Source: Cyclobacterium qasimii M12-11B (lineage in GTDB: Bacteria > Bacteroidota > Bacteroidia > Cytophagales > Cyclobacteriaceae). From it: a stretch of DNA of 64,000 nucleotides. The translations under genes were made by a program, and so were the position numbers. The DNA is taken from contig NZ_ATNM01000033.1 in NCBI RefSeq assembly GCF_000427295.1, positions 1-64,000 on the forward strand. Direction: 5' to 3'. Below, one piece after another: positions 1 through 9,189 of this stretch (positions within the stretch are counted from its first letter, which is position 1; each line of letters begins with the position of its first letter). The notes under the pieces were generated by a model, which saw only the letters and a list, made by a program, of their open reading frames with translations, had not been told where the DNA came from and did no database searches.

Positions 1-1
1 G

Positions 2-1075
2 TTAAAATCAAGCCTATCGAGTAATTCCATAGCCATTGATCCCAAACCCATGCCTGTAATAGTAGGTATGCATAACTCTGCTCTCAATGGTATGAATCTT
101 GGAATAGGGACGAGTAATTCGGTAGAAAGCCCTTCAACATGGAAAGAGAATTTAACCGTAAAATTCAGGTCCGACCCAATTTGGAAGTTTCAAATTGAAG
201 AAATAATAGAGGAATCCAAACCCAAAAAACTTGTTATACGAAATGTAATCTCTGCTGAACCTGTAGGAAAGGAAGATGACCCAACACTTAGCATGGATCA
301 GGTTAATGCCATAAATGGGGGCTTCACCGAAATCTTCAAATCCTTTGACGAAGACAGTGACACTATACAGTTAAAAAAAGCTGTTTTGCAGCTTTTTATG
401 GAAAATAAGCTACAGACCACCGCAGCTGAAAATGACGATTTTGAAGCATTTCTAATCACTACGGTAACAGAATTTCGTGAACAAGAAAAAGAGGCTATGG
501 AAAATACCCATAGTACCACTGACGCAAAGAAATTCAATCGGATGGAAAAGTCCTCCTATGAACTATTATTGGATGAAAAAGCCTTGTTTCCACTATTAAG
601 GCAGTATAAAATTAATAATACGAACATTCAAATCCATTATGGGGATACAATTACCCTAATAGCGAACAATCCTCTTCAGGGCGAACAACAACTTTCCATC
701 CCCGCTAATCCTGGACTATACGATATTTACCAGTTTTATGGTGTATTAAAACAACTCCCTTTTTCTTTGGGTTTTGAAACCAATCTTGGGTTTTTCGACC
801 TCTCGGTCCAAAACCAAATAATAACAACAAAAACCGAACAAACCGAAAGACAATTGATAATTCCTGATTATATTCATGCCTCCATAAAGGTAACCGAAGA
901 AGTAATCATAGAAAATCAACCGGCATATAAAATAAATGTAAAGTTTCAAGGCCTGAAAAACAGTTTATTTATCGAAAGTTACCATGTTGAAAATGCTGGT
1001 ATTTACTACCTAAGTAAGTCCCAACCACATCAACTATTAAAAGCCACCTTCGAGGAAGGGATCGTTTTAGAATAA
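2..1075 (+). CDS. Hypothetical protein, 5' end cut by window edge
   Basis: The frame is open to the first base of the window: codons from base 2 read in frame into the first ATG at base 50, so this is the C-terminal part of a longer gene and that ATG is probably internal. The visible 357 residues are acidic, without transmembrane segments. A mostly helical first half is followed by a beta-rich second half (about residues 210-341 counted from the ATG). I do not recognise the family. The stop lies 11 bases before the next start, so it is probably co-transcribed with the downstream lipoprotein. Seeing the upstream DNA would settle the N terminus. Confidence 0.6.
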   Translation, partial: LKSSLSSNSIAIDPKPMPVIVGMHNSALNGMNLGIGTSNSVESPSTWKENLTVKFRSDPIWKFQIEEIIEESKPKKLVIRNVISAEPVGKEDDPTLSMDQVNAINGGFTEIFKSFDEDSDTIQLKKAVLQLFMENKLQTTAAENDDFEAFLITTVTEFREQEKEAMENTHSTTDAKKFNRMEKSSYELLLDEKALFPLLRQYKINNTNIQIHYGDTITLIANNPLQGEQQLSIPANPGLYDIYQFYGVLKQLPFSLGFETNLGFFDLSVQNQIITTKTEQTERQLIIPDYIHASIKVTEEVIIENQPAYKINVKFQGLKNSLFIESYHVENAGIYYLSKSQPHQLLKATFEEGIVLE

Positions 1076-1086
1076 TAAAATAATCA

Positions 1087-2757
1087 ATGCTACATCAATT
1101 TAAAACCCAAATTCTCCAGACTTTTAGTTTCCTTTTTATAGCTTCAACCTTCTATTTAAGCTCCTGCCAACAAGCCGTACCGATAGCGAGTGAAGCAGAT
1201 CAAAAAGCAGCACTAGAAAATGGCTATCTTGCCCATGAAGGATACCGAAGAAGCATTTATTTTGTGCACGCATGGCTAGAATATGCAGACAAAAAATCCG
1301 GATTGATTCCAAAAAACCTTAGGGAAAGCAAAGACATTTGGAACGCCAGAGATGCAGCGGCAGACAACTATCCTTTCATGGTACTTACTTCGGCTATTTT
1401 AGACAAAGAGCTATATGAGGGGAAAATGTCTGAAATCCTGCAAACCGAAATTAAACTGACTTCCAGATTGGACAGACTTCCAGATACTTATTCATTTTCG
1501 AAAGAAGGATTTGAGAATGAGGAGATTGATAAAACGGAAATTATTTTCGGTTCCTCTGAATACATCAAGGATGGCCTCTTGCCTTTAACAGAATACATAG
1601 GGGAAACGCCTTGGTCAGAGCGAATGATCGGCTTGATTGATGATATTTGGAAAAATGCCTCTTATGAAACGCCCTATGGCCTCATCCCTTCTTTGAATGT
1701 AGAAGTTAATGGTGAATTGCTACAGGCTTTGTCTCGGGTGTATTGGATGACCGGAGAGGAGAAATACCTGGACTGGGCCAAACGATTGGGAGATTATTAC
1801 CTTCTGGGTGGGCACCATCCTACAGACGATGTTGAAGTACTTAGACTTAGAGACCATGGTTGTGAAATCGTATCAGGGTTGTGCGAACTGTATGTTGCGG
1901 TAGCCAATAGTGATCCTGAGAAAAGTGCTGCTTATAAGGCACCTATTTACAGAATGTTGGATAGAATACTGGAAGTTGGCACAAACGAAGACGGACTATT
2001 TTACAACCAAATTAACCCTCAAACGGGAGAAATCTTAGACGAAGAAATCGCAGACACCTATGGATACACGTACAATGCCTATTACAGTGTTTTTCTGCAA
2101 GACAATTATCAGCCCTATCAAAAAGCAGTTCTTAAGGCCATGGGAAACCTCCATAAATACACCAATTTTGACTGGGAAGAAGGAAGTGCAGATGGTTATG
2201 CCGATGCAATTGAAAGTGCTTTAAATTTATACAATAGAGAATCCTTAACTGGGACCAAGGAATGGATTGACAGTGAAATTCAGCACATGTGGTCACTTCA
2301 GGATTCCTCTCACAGAAGAAATACTGAGGATTTTAGAAACACAGGCGTCATTGAAGGATGGCATGGGGATGGGAATTTTGCACGTACCAGCATCATGTAT
2401 TCCTTATGGAAAAGTCAGGGAGTAACAGCTTCTCCATGGAAAGAGCAACTTTATCTCGGAGCTACTCCTATGGACAAAGGCATTTTAATCAGCATGGTGA
2501 GTGATTCAGACTGGGAAGGTAAAATTCAATTTGACCGACCGAGGCACAAAACCATTTTCAAATTGCCTATGGACTATCCCAGAATCAATCAACTTCCTGA
2601 GTGGTTTACCGTCACTGAAGGCCAAAAGTACAAGGTCACGTTTTCAAAAGGGGGAACAGCACATACTTACCGTGGTGAAGAACTTGTAGATGGAATTGAG
2701 ATTAGTCTTGAAAAAGGACAACAGATATCCCTAATTGTTGTACCATTGGAAAAATGA
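1087..2757 (+). CDS. Putative lipoprotein, six-hairpin glycosidase-like
   Basis: This 556-residue protein begins with a hydrophobic segment and a lipobox-like LSSC with Cys27, so it is probably an exported lipoprotein. The body is rich in Trp, Tyr and helical repeats (for example RVYWMTGEEKYLDWAKRLGDYY and the HHPTDD segment), as in (alpha/alpha)6-barrel sugar enzymes such as GH88/GH127-like or N-acylglucosamine 2-epimerase-like proteins. The last ~100 residues look like a beta-sandwich. The exact family and substrate are not recognised; the barrel assignment is inferred from sequence texture, not from a diagnostic motif. It follows the partial gene at 2-1075 by 11 bases. It faces the minus-strand catabolic cluster and shares a terminator region with it. 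Confidence 0.6.
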   Translation: MLHQFKTQILQTFSFLFIASTFYLSSCQQAVPIASEADQKAALENGYLAHEGYRRSIYFVHAWLEYADKKSGLIPKNLRESKDIWNARDAAADNYPFMVLTSAILDKELYEGKMSEILQTEIKLTSRLDRLPDTYSFSKEGFENEEIDKTEIIFGSSEYIKDGLLPLTEYIGETPWSERMIGLIDDIWKNASYETPYGLIPSLNVEVNGELLQALSRVYWMTGEEKYLDWAKRLGDYYLLGGHHPTDDVEVLRLRDHGCEIVSGLCELYVAVANSDPEKSAAYKAPIYRMLDRILEVGTNEDGLFYNQINPQTGEILDEEIADTYGYTYNAYYSVFLQDNYQPYQKAVLKAMGNLHKYTNFDWEEGSADGYADAIESALNLYNRESLTGTKEWIDSEIQHMWSLQDSSHRRNTEDFRNTGVIEGWHGDGNFARTSIMYSLWKSQGVTASPWKEQLYLGATPMDKGILISMVSDSDWEGKIQFDRPRHKTIFKLPMDYPRINQLPEWFTVTEGQKYKVTFSKGGTAHTYRGEELVDGIEISLEKGQQISLIVVPLEK

Positions 2758-2840
2758 TTTAAGTCTTATTTTTCAGTAATTGAATAGAGAATTAAACGCT
2801 ATGGTGTTAGCTTATACCAAGCTTTTAATAGTAACAAGAT

Positions 2841-2893
2841 AAAAAAAAGGGTTTCAATCGTTTCACAATGAATTCTGAAATGCTTGAAACCCT
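2841..2893 (-). terminator. Intrinsic terminator after the HADH-like gene
   Basis: Perfect 10-bp arms AGGGTTTCAA (2848-2857) and TTGAAACCCT (2884-2893) enclose a 26-base loop that itself contains a weaker GTTTCA/TGAAAT pairing. On the minus strand the stem is followed by eight T (A8 at 2841-2848 on plus), the classic form for terminating the gene at 2963-3961. It may also slow plus-strand transcripts from 1087-2757. Confidence 0.7.
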
Positions 2894-2962
2894 GTATTAA
2901 AAATCCCCTATAAAGACTCTAATATATATTTAAAATTAGAAAACGAACAATTAGCCGTTTTT

Positions 2963-3961
2963 TCACTTCTCCTCTTTCTTTTCTTTCAATTTTTGCTGAA
3001 CAATATCTGCTGGATACTTTAAGGTAAGGTCTCTGATCTCAAAGGAGAAGTCACTGTAAAGTTTTTGCCAAACCTCTTTTTCCTCTTCCGTATATTCATA
3101 AAAACCTTTCCCATTGGTGATCCCTAGACCTCCCTCATCCACAATTTTATTGATGAGTTTGCCTGGTGCATCCGAATTATCCAATGTTGGAAAAAGGTCT
3201 TTCATTACTTTTCTGTAAGAAGCAATTCCTGTAAAATCCATCCAACGAAATACGCCCATCATTGGTATAAAATAACCTGCCACATTGCGACAAGCCCTGT
3301 CTACATCTTCCACAGAAGCATAATCCTCATCTACTAAGTGCATGGCTTCTCTGTACATGGCATACATAAGCCTATTGGCAATAAAGCCAGGGATATCTTT
3401 CTTAAGTAAAACTGTTTCTTTTTGCCACAATTCTCCAAGCCCATAAAGAAATTGTGCTTTATCCAAATCACTTTTTTCTCCACAAATAACTTCTAAGAAT
3501 CGAGTGGTAAATGCCGGTTCCATCCAGTGCAATCCAAAAAATCTTTCTGGATGACTTACAAAAACCTGTAAATCAGTAATGGGAATTGCAGAAGTATTGC
3601 TTGTGATATAAGCATCCTTAGATACAATTTTATCCACGGCCTTGAAAACTTCCCCTTTTATATTTATATCTTCTTTGATTGACTCAATCACTAATTGACA
3701 ATCCTTAAGGCTGCCCAGGTCAGAAGATATATGAAGCTTATTAAGATAATCCTCAGTTGTGCCATTCAGCAGCCCTTTTTCTTCAGCCAATTTGAAATGG
3801 TTATTGATCCGAAGTCGCGCATCCTCAAGAGCACCTTCTACCAACTCTACACCTGTTACAGGATGTCCGGCTATTAGCATACATACAGCAATACTACTAC
3901 CCATCATTCCCAAACCAATTATTCCTACAGGAAATTTTTTAGGATCAAATTCACTCGACAT
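2963..3961 (-). CDS. 3-hydroxyacyl-CoA dehydrogenase family protein
   Basis: An NAD-dependent dehydrogenase of 332 residues. The N terminus has a Rossmann fingerprint GLGMMG (about residues 16-21), then SNTSAIPIT and HPERFFGLHW, which match the catalytic region of the 3-hydroxyacyl-CoA dehydrogenase family, followed by the all-helical C-terminal domain. The usual HFFNP is replaced by HWMEP. This family also includes L-gulonate 3-dehydrogenase (lambda-crystallin) and carnitine dehydrogenase. The sugar-catabolic neighbourhood makes oxidation of a sugar acid or other 3-hydroxy acid as plausible as a role in fatty-acid oxidation. No thiolase or enoyl-CoA hydratase gene is nearby. A terminator at 3981-4008 separates it from the upstream cluster, so it may have its own promoter. 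Confidence 0.85.
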   Translation of the reverse strand: MSSEFDPKKFPVGIIGLGMMGSSIAVCMLIAGHPVTGVELVEGALEDARLRINNHFKLAEEKGLLNGTTEDYLNKLHISSDLGSLKDCQLVIESIKEDINIKGEVFKAVDKIVSKDAYITSNTSAIPITDLQVFVSHPERFFGLHWMEPAFTTRFLEVICGEKSDLDKAQFLYGLGELWQKETVLLKKDIPGFIANRLMYAMYREAMHLVDEDYASVEDVDRACRNVAGYFIPMMGVFRWMDFTGIASYRKVMKDLFPTLDNSDAPGKLINKIVDEGGLGITNGKGFYEYTEEEKEVWQKLYSDFSFEIRDLTLKYPADIVQQKLKEKKEEK

Positions 3962-3980
3962 ATTTATAGATTAAGGGATA

Positions 3981-4008
3981 AAAAGGCTGGCTAAATTAGC
4001 CAGCCTTT
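3981..4008 (-). terminator. Intrinsic terminator between oxidoreductase genes
   Basis: A strong hairpin with arms GGCTGGCT (3985-3992) and AGCCAGCC (3998-4005), extended by flanking AAA/TTT pairs, loop of five bases. Read on the minus strand it ends in a short T run. It lies between the end of the gene at 4025-5101 and the start of 2963-3961, so it probably ends the upstream operon. Confidence 0.7.
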
Positions 4009-4024
4009 ACTCAATTGATTTATT

Positions 4025-5101
4025 TTATAAATGTACAACTTTTCCTGTTCTCACAGATTCGTCACAAGCAAAAGCTATTCTTAGACTGTTTACGGCATCT
4101 TCCATATGATCAGTCAAGTCAATGTCCTCACGGATGGCTTTCAAGAAATATTCCTGCTCACGCTTACATAGGCCATTGTGATCTGGCTCGTCTGTTAGAT
4201 CAATCCACTCGTCTTCGTGAGCAAATTTTTCATTTTCATCAAGCTCAGATCTATGGTAAAGAAGAGACTCTGTCTTGGTATGGGCTTCTATACTGTCAGA
4301 TTTTCCTGATCCACCCGCTTCTTTGGCAACTATAGAAACGGATCCTTCAGGGCCAAACACATCTTTAATGAAAAAGGCAGTCTCACTGACCATAGGTCCC
4401 CAACCTGCTTCATACCATCCTACTGAACCATCTTCAAACCTGATCTGAAGATTTCCATAATTATAATTTCCTTCTGGAATCTCTTCAGTAAGCCTTGCTC
4501 CTATTGCATATACTTGTACTGGCTTGGAACGAGTCATCTGGCACATCACATCGATATAATGAACACCACAATCCACTATTGGACTTAGGCTCTTCATCAA
4601 GTTTCTATGGAGGGTCCACATTTTACCTTCACTTTGTTGGTTAAGGTTCATACGCATTACCAACGGTTTGCCTAGTTTATGGCTTACAGAAATGAAATTT
4701 TCCCATGAAGGGTGATGCCTTAAAATATAGCCTACAACAAGTTTTTTCTTGTGTTTTGCCGCTGCATTAACCACTCTTCTTGCTCCTTCTACAGTATCGG
4801 CAAGAGGTTTTTCCACGAATATATCACAGCCTCTTTCAATTGCTTCAATGGCAAAAGTTTCATGTGTATCCGGATAGGTTGATATACTTACAGCATCGGG
4901 TTTAGTGGCATCCATTGCTTTATAAAAATCATCATAAAGCGCATAACCACCTCCAAGTTTTTCATTTAATACTTCCTTGGTTTTACCGCCTGAAACAAGG
5001 CCTACGATTTCATATCCATCCAACTGGTGATAAGCCAGTGCATGGGAGGCCCCCATATTGCCACATCCTACTACTAATATTTTTACTGATTTTTGGGTCA
5101 T
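4025..5101 (-). CDS. Gfo/Idh/MocA family oxidoreductase, cytoplasmic
   Basis: A 358-residue NAD(P)-dependent sugar dehydrogenase. The Rossmann motif GCGNMG is at residues 12-17 and the family signature EKP, carrying the catalytic-site lysine, at 97-99. The C-terminal alpha/beta domain has the DCGVHYIDVM segment. No signal peptide is present, so it acts in the cytoplasm, unlike the Tat-type homologues at 10852 and 15328. It is the last gene of the run starting at 12150 and is followed directly by a terminator. Members of this family oxidise hydroxyls of sugars, inositols and glycosides. Together with the two DUF1080 genes of the cluster it fits 3-keto-glycoside metabolism, but the substrate is inferred only. 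Confidence 0.88.
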   Translation of the reverse strand: MTQKSVKILVVGCGNMGASHALAYHQLDGYEIVGLVSGGKTKEVLNEKLGGGYALYDDFYKAMDATKPDAVSISTYPDTHETFAIEAIERGCDIFVEKPLADTVEGARRVVNAAAKHKKKLVVGYILRHHPSWENFISVSHKLGKPLVMRMNLNQQSEGKMWTLHRNLMKSLSPIVDCGVHYIDVMCQMTRSKPVQVYAIGARLTEEIPEGNYNYGNLQIRFEDGSVGWYEAGWGPMVSETAFFIKDVFGPEGSVSIVAKEAGGSGKSDSIEAHTKTESLLYHRSELDENEKFAHEDEWIDLTDEPDHNGLCKREQEYFLKAIREDIDLTDHMEDAVNSLRIAFACDESVRTGKVVHL

Positions 5102-5171
5102 GGTATTTTTTTAGTTGATTAAAATTAACTTTTATGTTTTTTGGTTGTTGATTAAAATACTCCCTTCCGAA

Positions 5172-5999
5172 TTATTTAATTAGTGGATAAAGTGTAATCT
5201 CCTTAAATTCTATTGTTGCGCCTTCAGATTGTACTTGAATTCTACCAAATTCAGGCTGTACATTTGTGGCGAAATTTACCAGTTTACCATTTAAAAAGAC
5301 AGCAATATTACCATCCCAGGTTTGGATTTCCAGGTCATTCCATTTGCCTGCTTTTTTCTCTACTTCTTTCTTTCCCCTGAAGTTAATGGTATCAGTCCAT
5401 TTAGGAGACCTTCCATACCAGTTAATCCTTCCCTTATTAATGCGTACTAAATCTCCTCCTGGTTCAAAAAGATGTGAACTTCCCTGTTTTTCCTTAGCAA
5501 CGGGAGCACTTAAGCCGAAAGTTTCAGTGCCATCTCCAACCGCTAAAAAGTCTCCTGTACCACCTTCGATGATTTGTACTTCTATGCCATGCATCCAAAT
5601 GCCACTGTATCCTCCATCTTCACCTTTAGAGTGTATTAAAAAACCACTGTCTCTGGCCTTTTCTTTTCGGTCTCCATAGGTTTCACCTTCCCAGCGGAAA
5701 GAGGTTTTCAATATGTAATTGTCATAAGGATTGTTAGTAGTGATACAACCCCACTCTTCTCCAGTAATTGTTAGTAAACCATCAGCTACTTGAAAAACAT
5801 TCTTAGGATCTTCATCTCTTCCTCTATCCTTGATAAAGGTGTACCAGTGATCTAGATTTTTACCATTAAATAACTCAATTGCCTCCCCTTTTTGCCAGCT
5901 TTCCGGTAGGTCAATAGGAAAACTTTGGGCCATGGCAGAAAAATTCACCATACATAGGGCAAAAAACAACACTAAACAGAAACTTGACTTTCTAAGCAT
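5172..5999 (-). CDS. DUF1080 (3-keto-disaccharide hydrolase family) protein
   Basis: A 275-residue exported protein. A signal peptide ends near AMAQ (about residue 25), and the rest is one DUF1080/concanavalin-like beta-sandwich. Family hallmarks are LFNGKNLDHW near residue 43, the DSGFLIHS strand, GIEVQIIEGG, and the closing GRIQVQSEGATIEFKEITLYP. Some members of this family have been shown to hydrolyse glycosidic bonds of 3-keto-glycosides, others only bind or are uncharacterised. A second, diverged copy lies at 10064-10825 in the same run of minus-strand genes. The gap to the upstream cytochrome gene is 34 bases, supporting one operon. Confidence 0.88.
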   Translation of the reverse strand: MLRKSSFCLVLFFALCMVNFSAMAQSFPIDLPESWQKGEAIELFNGKNLDHWYTFIKDRGRDEDPKNVFQVADGLLTITGEEWGCITTNNPYDNYILKTSFRWEGETYGDRKEKARDSGFLIHSKGEDGGYSGIWMHGIEVQIIEGGTGDFLAVGDGTETFGLSAPVAKEKQGSSHLFEPGGDLVRINKGRINWYGRSPKWTDTINFRGKKEVEKKAGKWNDLEIQTWDGNIAVFLNGKLVNFATNVQPEFGRIQVQSEGATIEFKEITLYPLIK

Positions 6000-6033
6000 A
6001 ATTGCATTTTTTCATTGGTTCAAATTAATTAAA

Positions 6034-9000
6034 TTATTTATCTCTGGTATAAATACCATCCGGTAATGACTGTAGGTAGTGCATCAAATCACTAACCTCT
6101 TGATTGTTTAGATTGGAAAGCAAACCTGCAGGCATCAAAGATTGATTGGACTCTTCTAAAGACACAATATCCTGCTCATCTACTTGCACTGTACTTCCTG
6201 GTCCTATGGCCAGTTCATACCTTCCACTTTCATACTTTTTGACAATTCCCATGTAATTCTGGGTCTTGGTTTGTAAAGAGACCGTTTCATATTCCCGTGC
6301 AAAACTTGCACCGGGGAAGAGCATGGCTTCTAAAATATCATGTTTAGATCGAATCTCCCCTATATTGGTAAGGTCAGGTCCAAATGTTTGGCCATTTCCA
6401 GCTACCGCATGACAAGTGCTGCAAGCACCTTTTCCAAAGAAGATGGTTCTACCTCTATCCACATCACCTTTTACCAGACCTGAAGCCATTTCTTCTAATT
6501 GTGACAAGCGACCTTCTTGTCTCGTCTCAAGACTGTCTAAAATTACCTTTCCTGAAGTGCTTTTATCGAAGACCTTGGTCAATTGACCTGTAGACAAATT
6601 GTCCCAAACGCTTTTACGTTCCAATAATTTCACTTCCAGCCTTTGAAGTAAATCGGGCTCATTAACCCCCTCAAACAATTCCAATAGGTAAGAAATATCT
6701 CCATTTGGAGCGGCTGAGAAAACATTATCAAGAAGCCAAGACAATTCTGAGGCTTCTAAACTTAAGTTTCTAAGGATATTTAAAGACACACCATGCATCG
6801 GTTGTTGTCCTTCGACAAGCAATTGACTGGCTATCCATTCAAAATCTTCCGTTCCTATTGGCTCTCCCAAAGAGGCTAAGCCTTTATAAATGGCTAATTT
6901 AAGAGACGGGTTGTCTTCGTTGGCAGCCAACATGCTTCTGAACTTACCAAGAAAGTCATCGGCCTTTAATTGTACTGCCAAATTAATAACCGCTTTCTGT
7001 ATCCGTTCATCGGGGTTGTTCAGTAATGCCAACAAACTGTTTTTCAATTTGGGAGATATCTCCCTAGGCGGATTTTCTTCCAGTAAATTTAATACCTGGA
7101 ATTTCTCCTCAGCAGATTTATTGGCACTTCGTAATTCATCAGCAAGAAAAGCCTGAACTGGATCAGCATTCACAAAGGAGGGTAAAATGGCCGTAAGCTC
7201 ATTGATATCTCCATTGTCCTGAGTAAAGTAATACTTCAAATAGCTAGTAAAAGCATTTTCCCATTCGGTATGGTTTCTCAAAACCCAAAGGGCTGTTCCT
7301 CTTATGGTACTGTCAGCGTTATTAAGATAAGGCTGAATTAACCCTTCGTTTAATGCTCCACTTTGCTTTTGATCAAGGGCAATTATGGCTGCTTTATTAA
7401 ACTTCCCTTCTTGGATTTCCTCCAAAAGCATTTCTTCATTTTCCATTTGAATCAATGCAAAAATGACGGCATGCTCTAAAAACCTATCCGAAGGACTTGA
7501 ATTTAATAAGTTAAGCAAAGGTTTTGTGGCTTGAGGGTCTCCAATTTGTCCAAGAGCTATAGCTACCTGCCTTGCCAAAGCCAAATTTGTTTGATTTTCC
7601 AATAAACTAATCAGTTCTCCTTTAGCCGAAATAACTTCTGCCAAGCCCAATACCCTGGCAGTAGCAATTTTCACCTGGTCACTTTTGTCTTGTAAACCTA
7701 CAATTACCTGACTCCAGGCTCTTGGATTTTGGGTTCTGAACAACAAGAAAACTGACTTGGTCCTTACTGCTTCATCGGGATGCGTTTTTAATAGTTCCAC
7801 TAAATAGGGAATAGCAACAAGTGGCTGCTTTAGCAGGTATTCACCAGCTTTTTCAGCTACTTTCAATCTGGAATCGTCCAATAGACCCACCAATTCCGGA
7901 ACAGTTAGATTTTCCCAGGCAATACTATTTCCCCAAAGATCGTCCTCATCCGATTGCTTACTTGTTTTCCTAATCCTGAAAATTCCACCAGAAACCTCTG
8001 GCTTAGCAGTTCTACTTAATGGACAACCTGCAATAAACCAGCCTCCAGTATTAACTACCAACAAGTTGCCATTCGGCTCTTGAAGAACATCTGTAGGATG
8101 AAAATCAGAAAGACTGGAAGTCATAAAATGCTGGCTCCCGGCATCATAAGTTGCCCCATTTGGAGTAAGTACCGTTCTTACAATTCTACCGGTATTGAAT
8201 TCTGCATGAAATAAATTGCCCAGGTAGGCATCATCCCATTTATTCCCAACATAACGCATAAGCCCTGCAGGAGAAACTCTTGCCATTTTATGCATGACAG
8301 GCATCAAATCACCTGTGCGAACCAATTTATCTTCTCCAATTACTGGATTGGCTTTAGGGTACACCCCGTCTTCTACCCAATGCATAAGTGCATCTCTATA
8401 ACCTCCTTGAGGATCAGTAAAATACGTCATGGTCCCCATTACATCTCCTGTAGGGGTAAAAACCAGCTCAATAGCGTTATCAAAACCACCGCCAGCAAAA
8501 CTTTGTAATTGAGAGCCATTTGGTAAACAACGCCAAATTCTGGCTCCTTTACCTTTGAAATTTACAAATTCCTGACTTTGAATATCAAAGCCACGCCTGG
8601 CATCAGCCATGTACAAATAGCCATCTGGCCCCATAAATGGGCCACTTAGAATAGCTGCATTGTGATGCAAAGTCCACCCAGTAATTAGCACTTCCTTTTC
8701 TTCAGCCACCCCATCCCCATCATGGTCAGTATACTTGATCAAGTCAGGGGAAGCTGTGACAATTAAACTTCCATCTACAAAGGCACCACCCATAGGAAAT
8801 GGGATTTTGTCAACGTAAACGGTTTTATGGTCAAAAATGCCATCCGCATCCGAGTCTGTCAAAAGTAAAATTTGAAAGTCTGGTTCAGCTACTATTTCCT
8901 CGGTTCCTTCAGTATGCCCACTAGATTCCATCACAAAGAGACCGCCCTTATCATCAAAAACCGCAAACATTGGGTATTTAACAAGACCAGGCACAATGGC

Positions 9001-9189
9001 CTCCTCTATCACAAAGCCTTCAGGAACCTCAATTCCTGCTACTTGTTTAGAAGAATCTCCCCAGATACCTAAAGTTGCCCAAATAACTAAGAGAACGACA
9101 ATCGCGGTAAACCCCAACAATAATTTATTCCTATTACTTCTCTCTTTTTGCATGAATAACAAGAATTTACGCAGGCTTCTGCCTATCAA
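6034..9189 (-). CDS. Membrane-anchored PVC-type dehydrogenase with HEAT repeats and cytochrome c domain
   Basis: A 1051-residue multidomain protein. Residues ~22-44 form a transmembrane anchor. Residues ~55-400 resemble the membrane-bound dehydrogenase (sorbosone-dehydrogenase-like beta-propeller) domain, with repeated DSDADG/DHDGDG-type turns. Residues ~430-850 are HEAT-like helical repeats. The C terminus is the Planctomycete-type heme-binding domain with CSTCH at 923-927 and a GPDLTNIG segment. It probably sits on the periplasmic side and passes electrons from an oxidised sugar or alcohol to the respiratory chain. The longest start (9189) overlaps the upstream gene by 23 bases. The second Met, at 9153 just before the anchor, avoids the overlap and is a likely true start. 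The substrate is unknown. Confidence 0.88.
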   Translation of the reverse strand: MIGRSLRKFLLFMQKERSNRNKLLLGFTAIVVLLVIWATLGIWGDSSKQVAGIEVPEGFVIEEAIVPGLVKYPMFAVFDDKGGLFVMESSGHTEGTEEIVAEPDFQILLLTDSDADGIFDHKTVYVDKIPFPMGGAFVDGSLIVTASPDLIKYTDHDGDGVAEEKEVLITGWTLHHNAAILSGPFMGPDGYLYMADARRGFDIQSQEFVNFKGKGARIWRCLPNGSQLQSFAGGGFDNAIELVFTPTGDVMGTMTYFTDPQGGYRDALMHWVEDGVYPKANPVIGEDKLVRTGDLMPVMHKMARVSPAGLMRYVGNKWDDAYLGNLFHAEFNTGRIVRTVLTPNGATYDAGSQHFMTSSLSDFHPTDVLQEPNGNLLVVNTGGWFIAGCPLSRTAKPEVSGGIFRIRKTSKQSDEDDLWGNSIAWENLTVPELVGLLDDSRLKVAEKAGEYLLKQPLVAIPYLVELLKTHPDEAVRTKSVFLLFRTQNPRAWSQVIVGLQDKSDQVKIATARVLGLAEVISAKGELISLLENQTNLALARQVAIALGQIGDPQATKPLLNLLNSSPSDRFLEHAVIFALIQMENEEMLLEEIQEGKFNKAAIIALDQKQSGALNEGLIQPYLNNADSTIRGTALWVLRNHTEWENAFTSYLKYYFTQDNGDINELTAILPSFVNADPVQAFLADELRSANKSAEEKFQVLNLLEENPPREISPKLKNSLLALLNNPDERIQKAVINLAVQLKADDFLGKFRSMLAANEDNPSLKLAIYKGLASLGEPIGTEDFEWIASQLLVEGQQPMHGVSLNILRNLSLEASELSWLLDNVFSAAPNGDISYLLELFEGVNEPDLLQRLEVKLLERKSVWDNLSTGQLTKVFDKSTSGKVILDSLETRQEGRLSQLEEMASGLVKGDVDRGRTIFFGKGACSTCHAVAGNGQTFGPDLTNIGEIRSKHDILEAMLFPGASFAREYETVSLQTKTQNYMGIVKKYESGRYELAIGPGSTVQVDEQDIVSLEESNQSLMPAGLLSNLNNQEVSDLMHYLQSLPDGIYTRDK

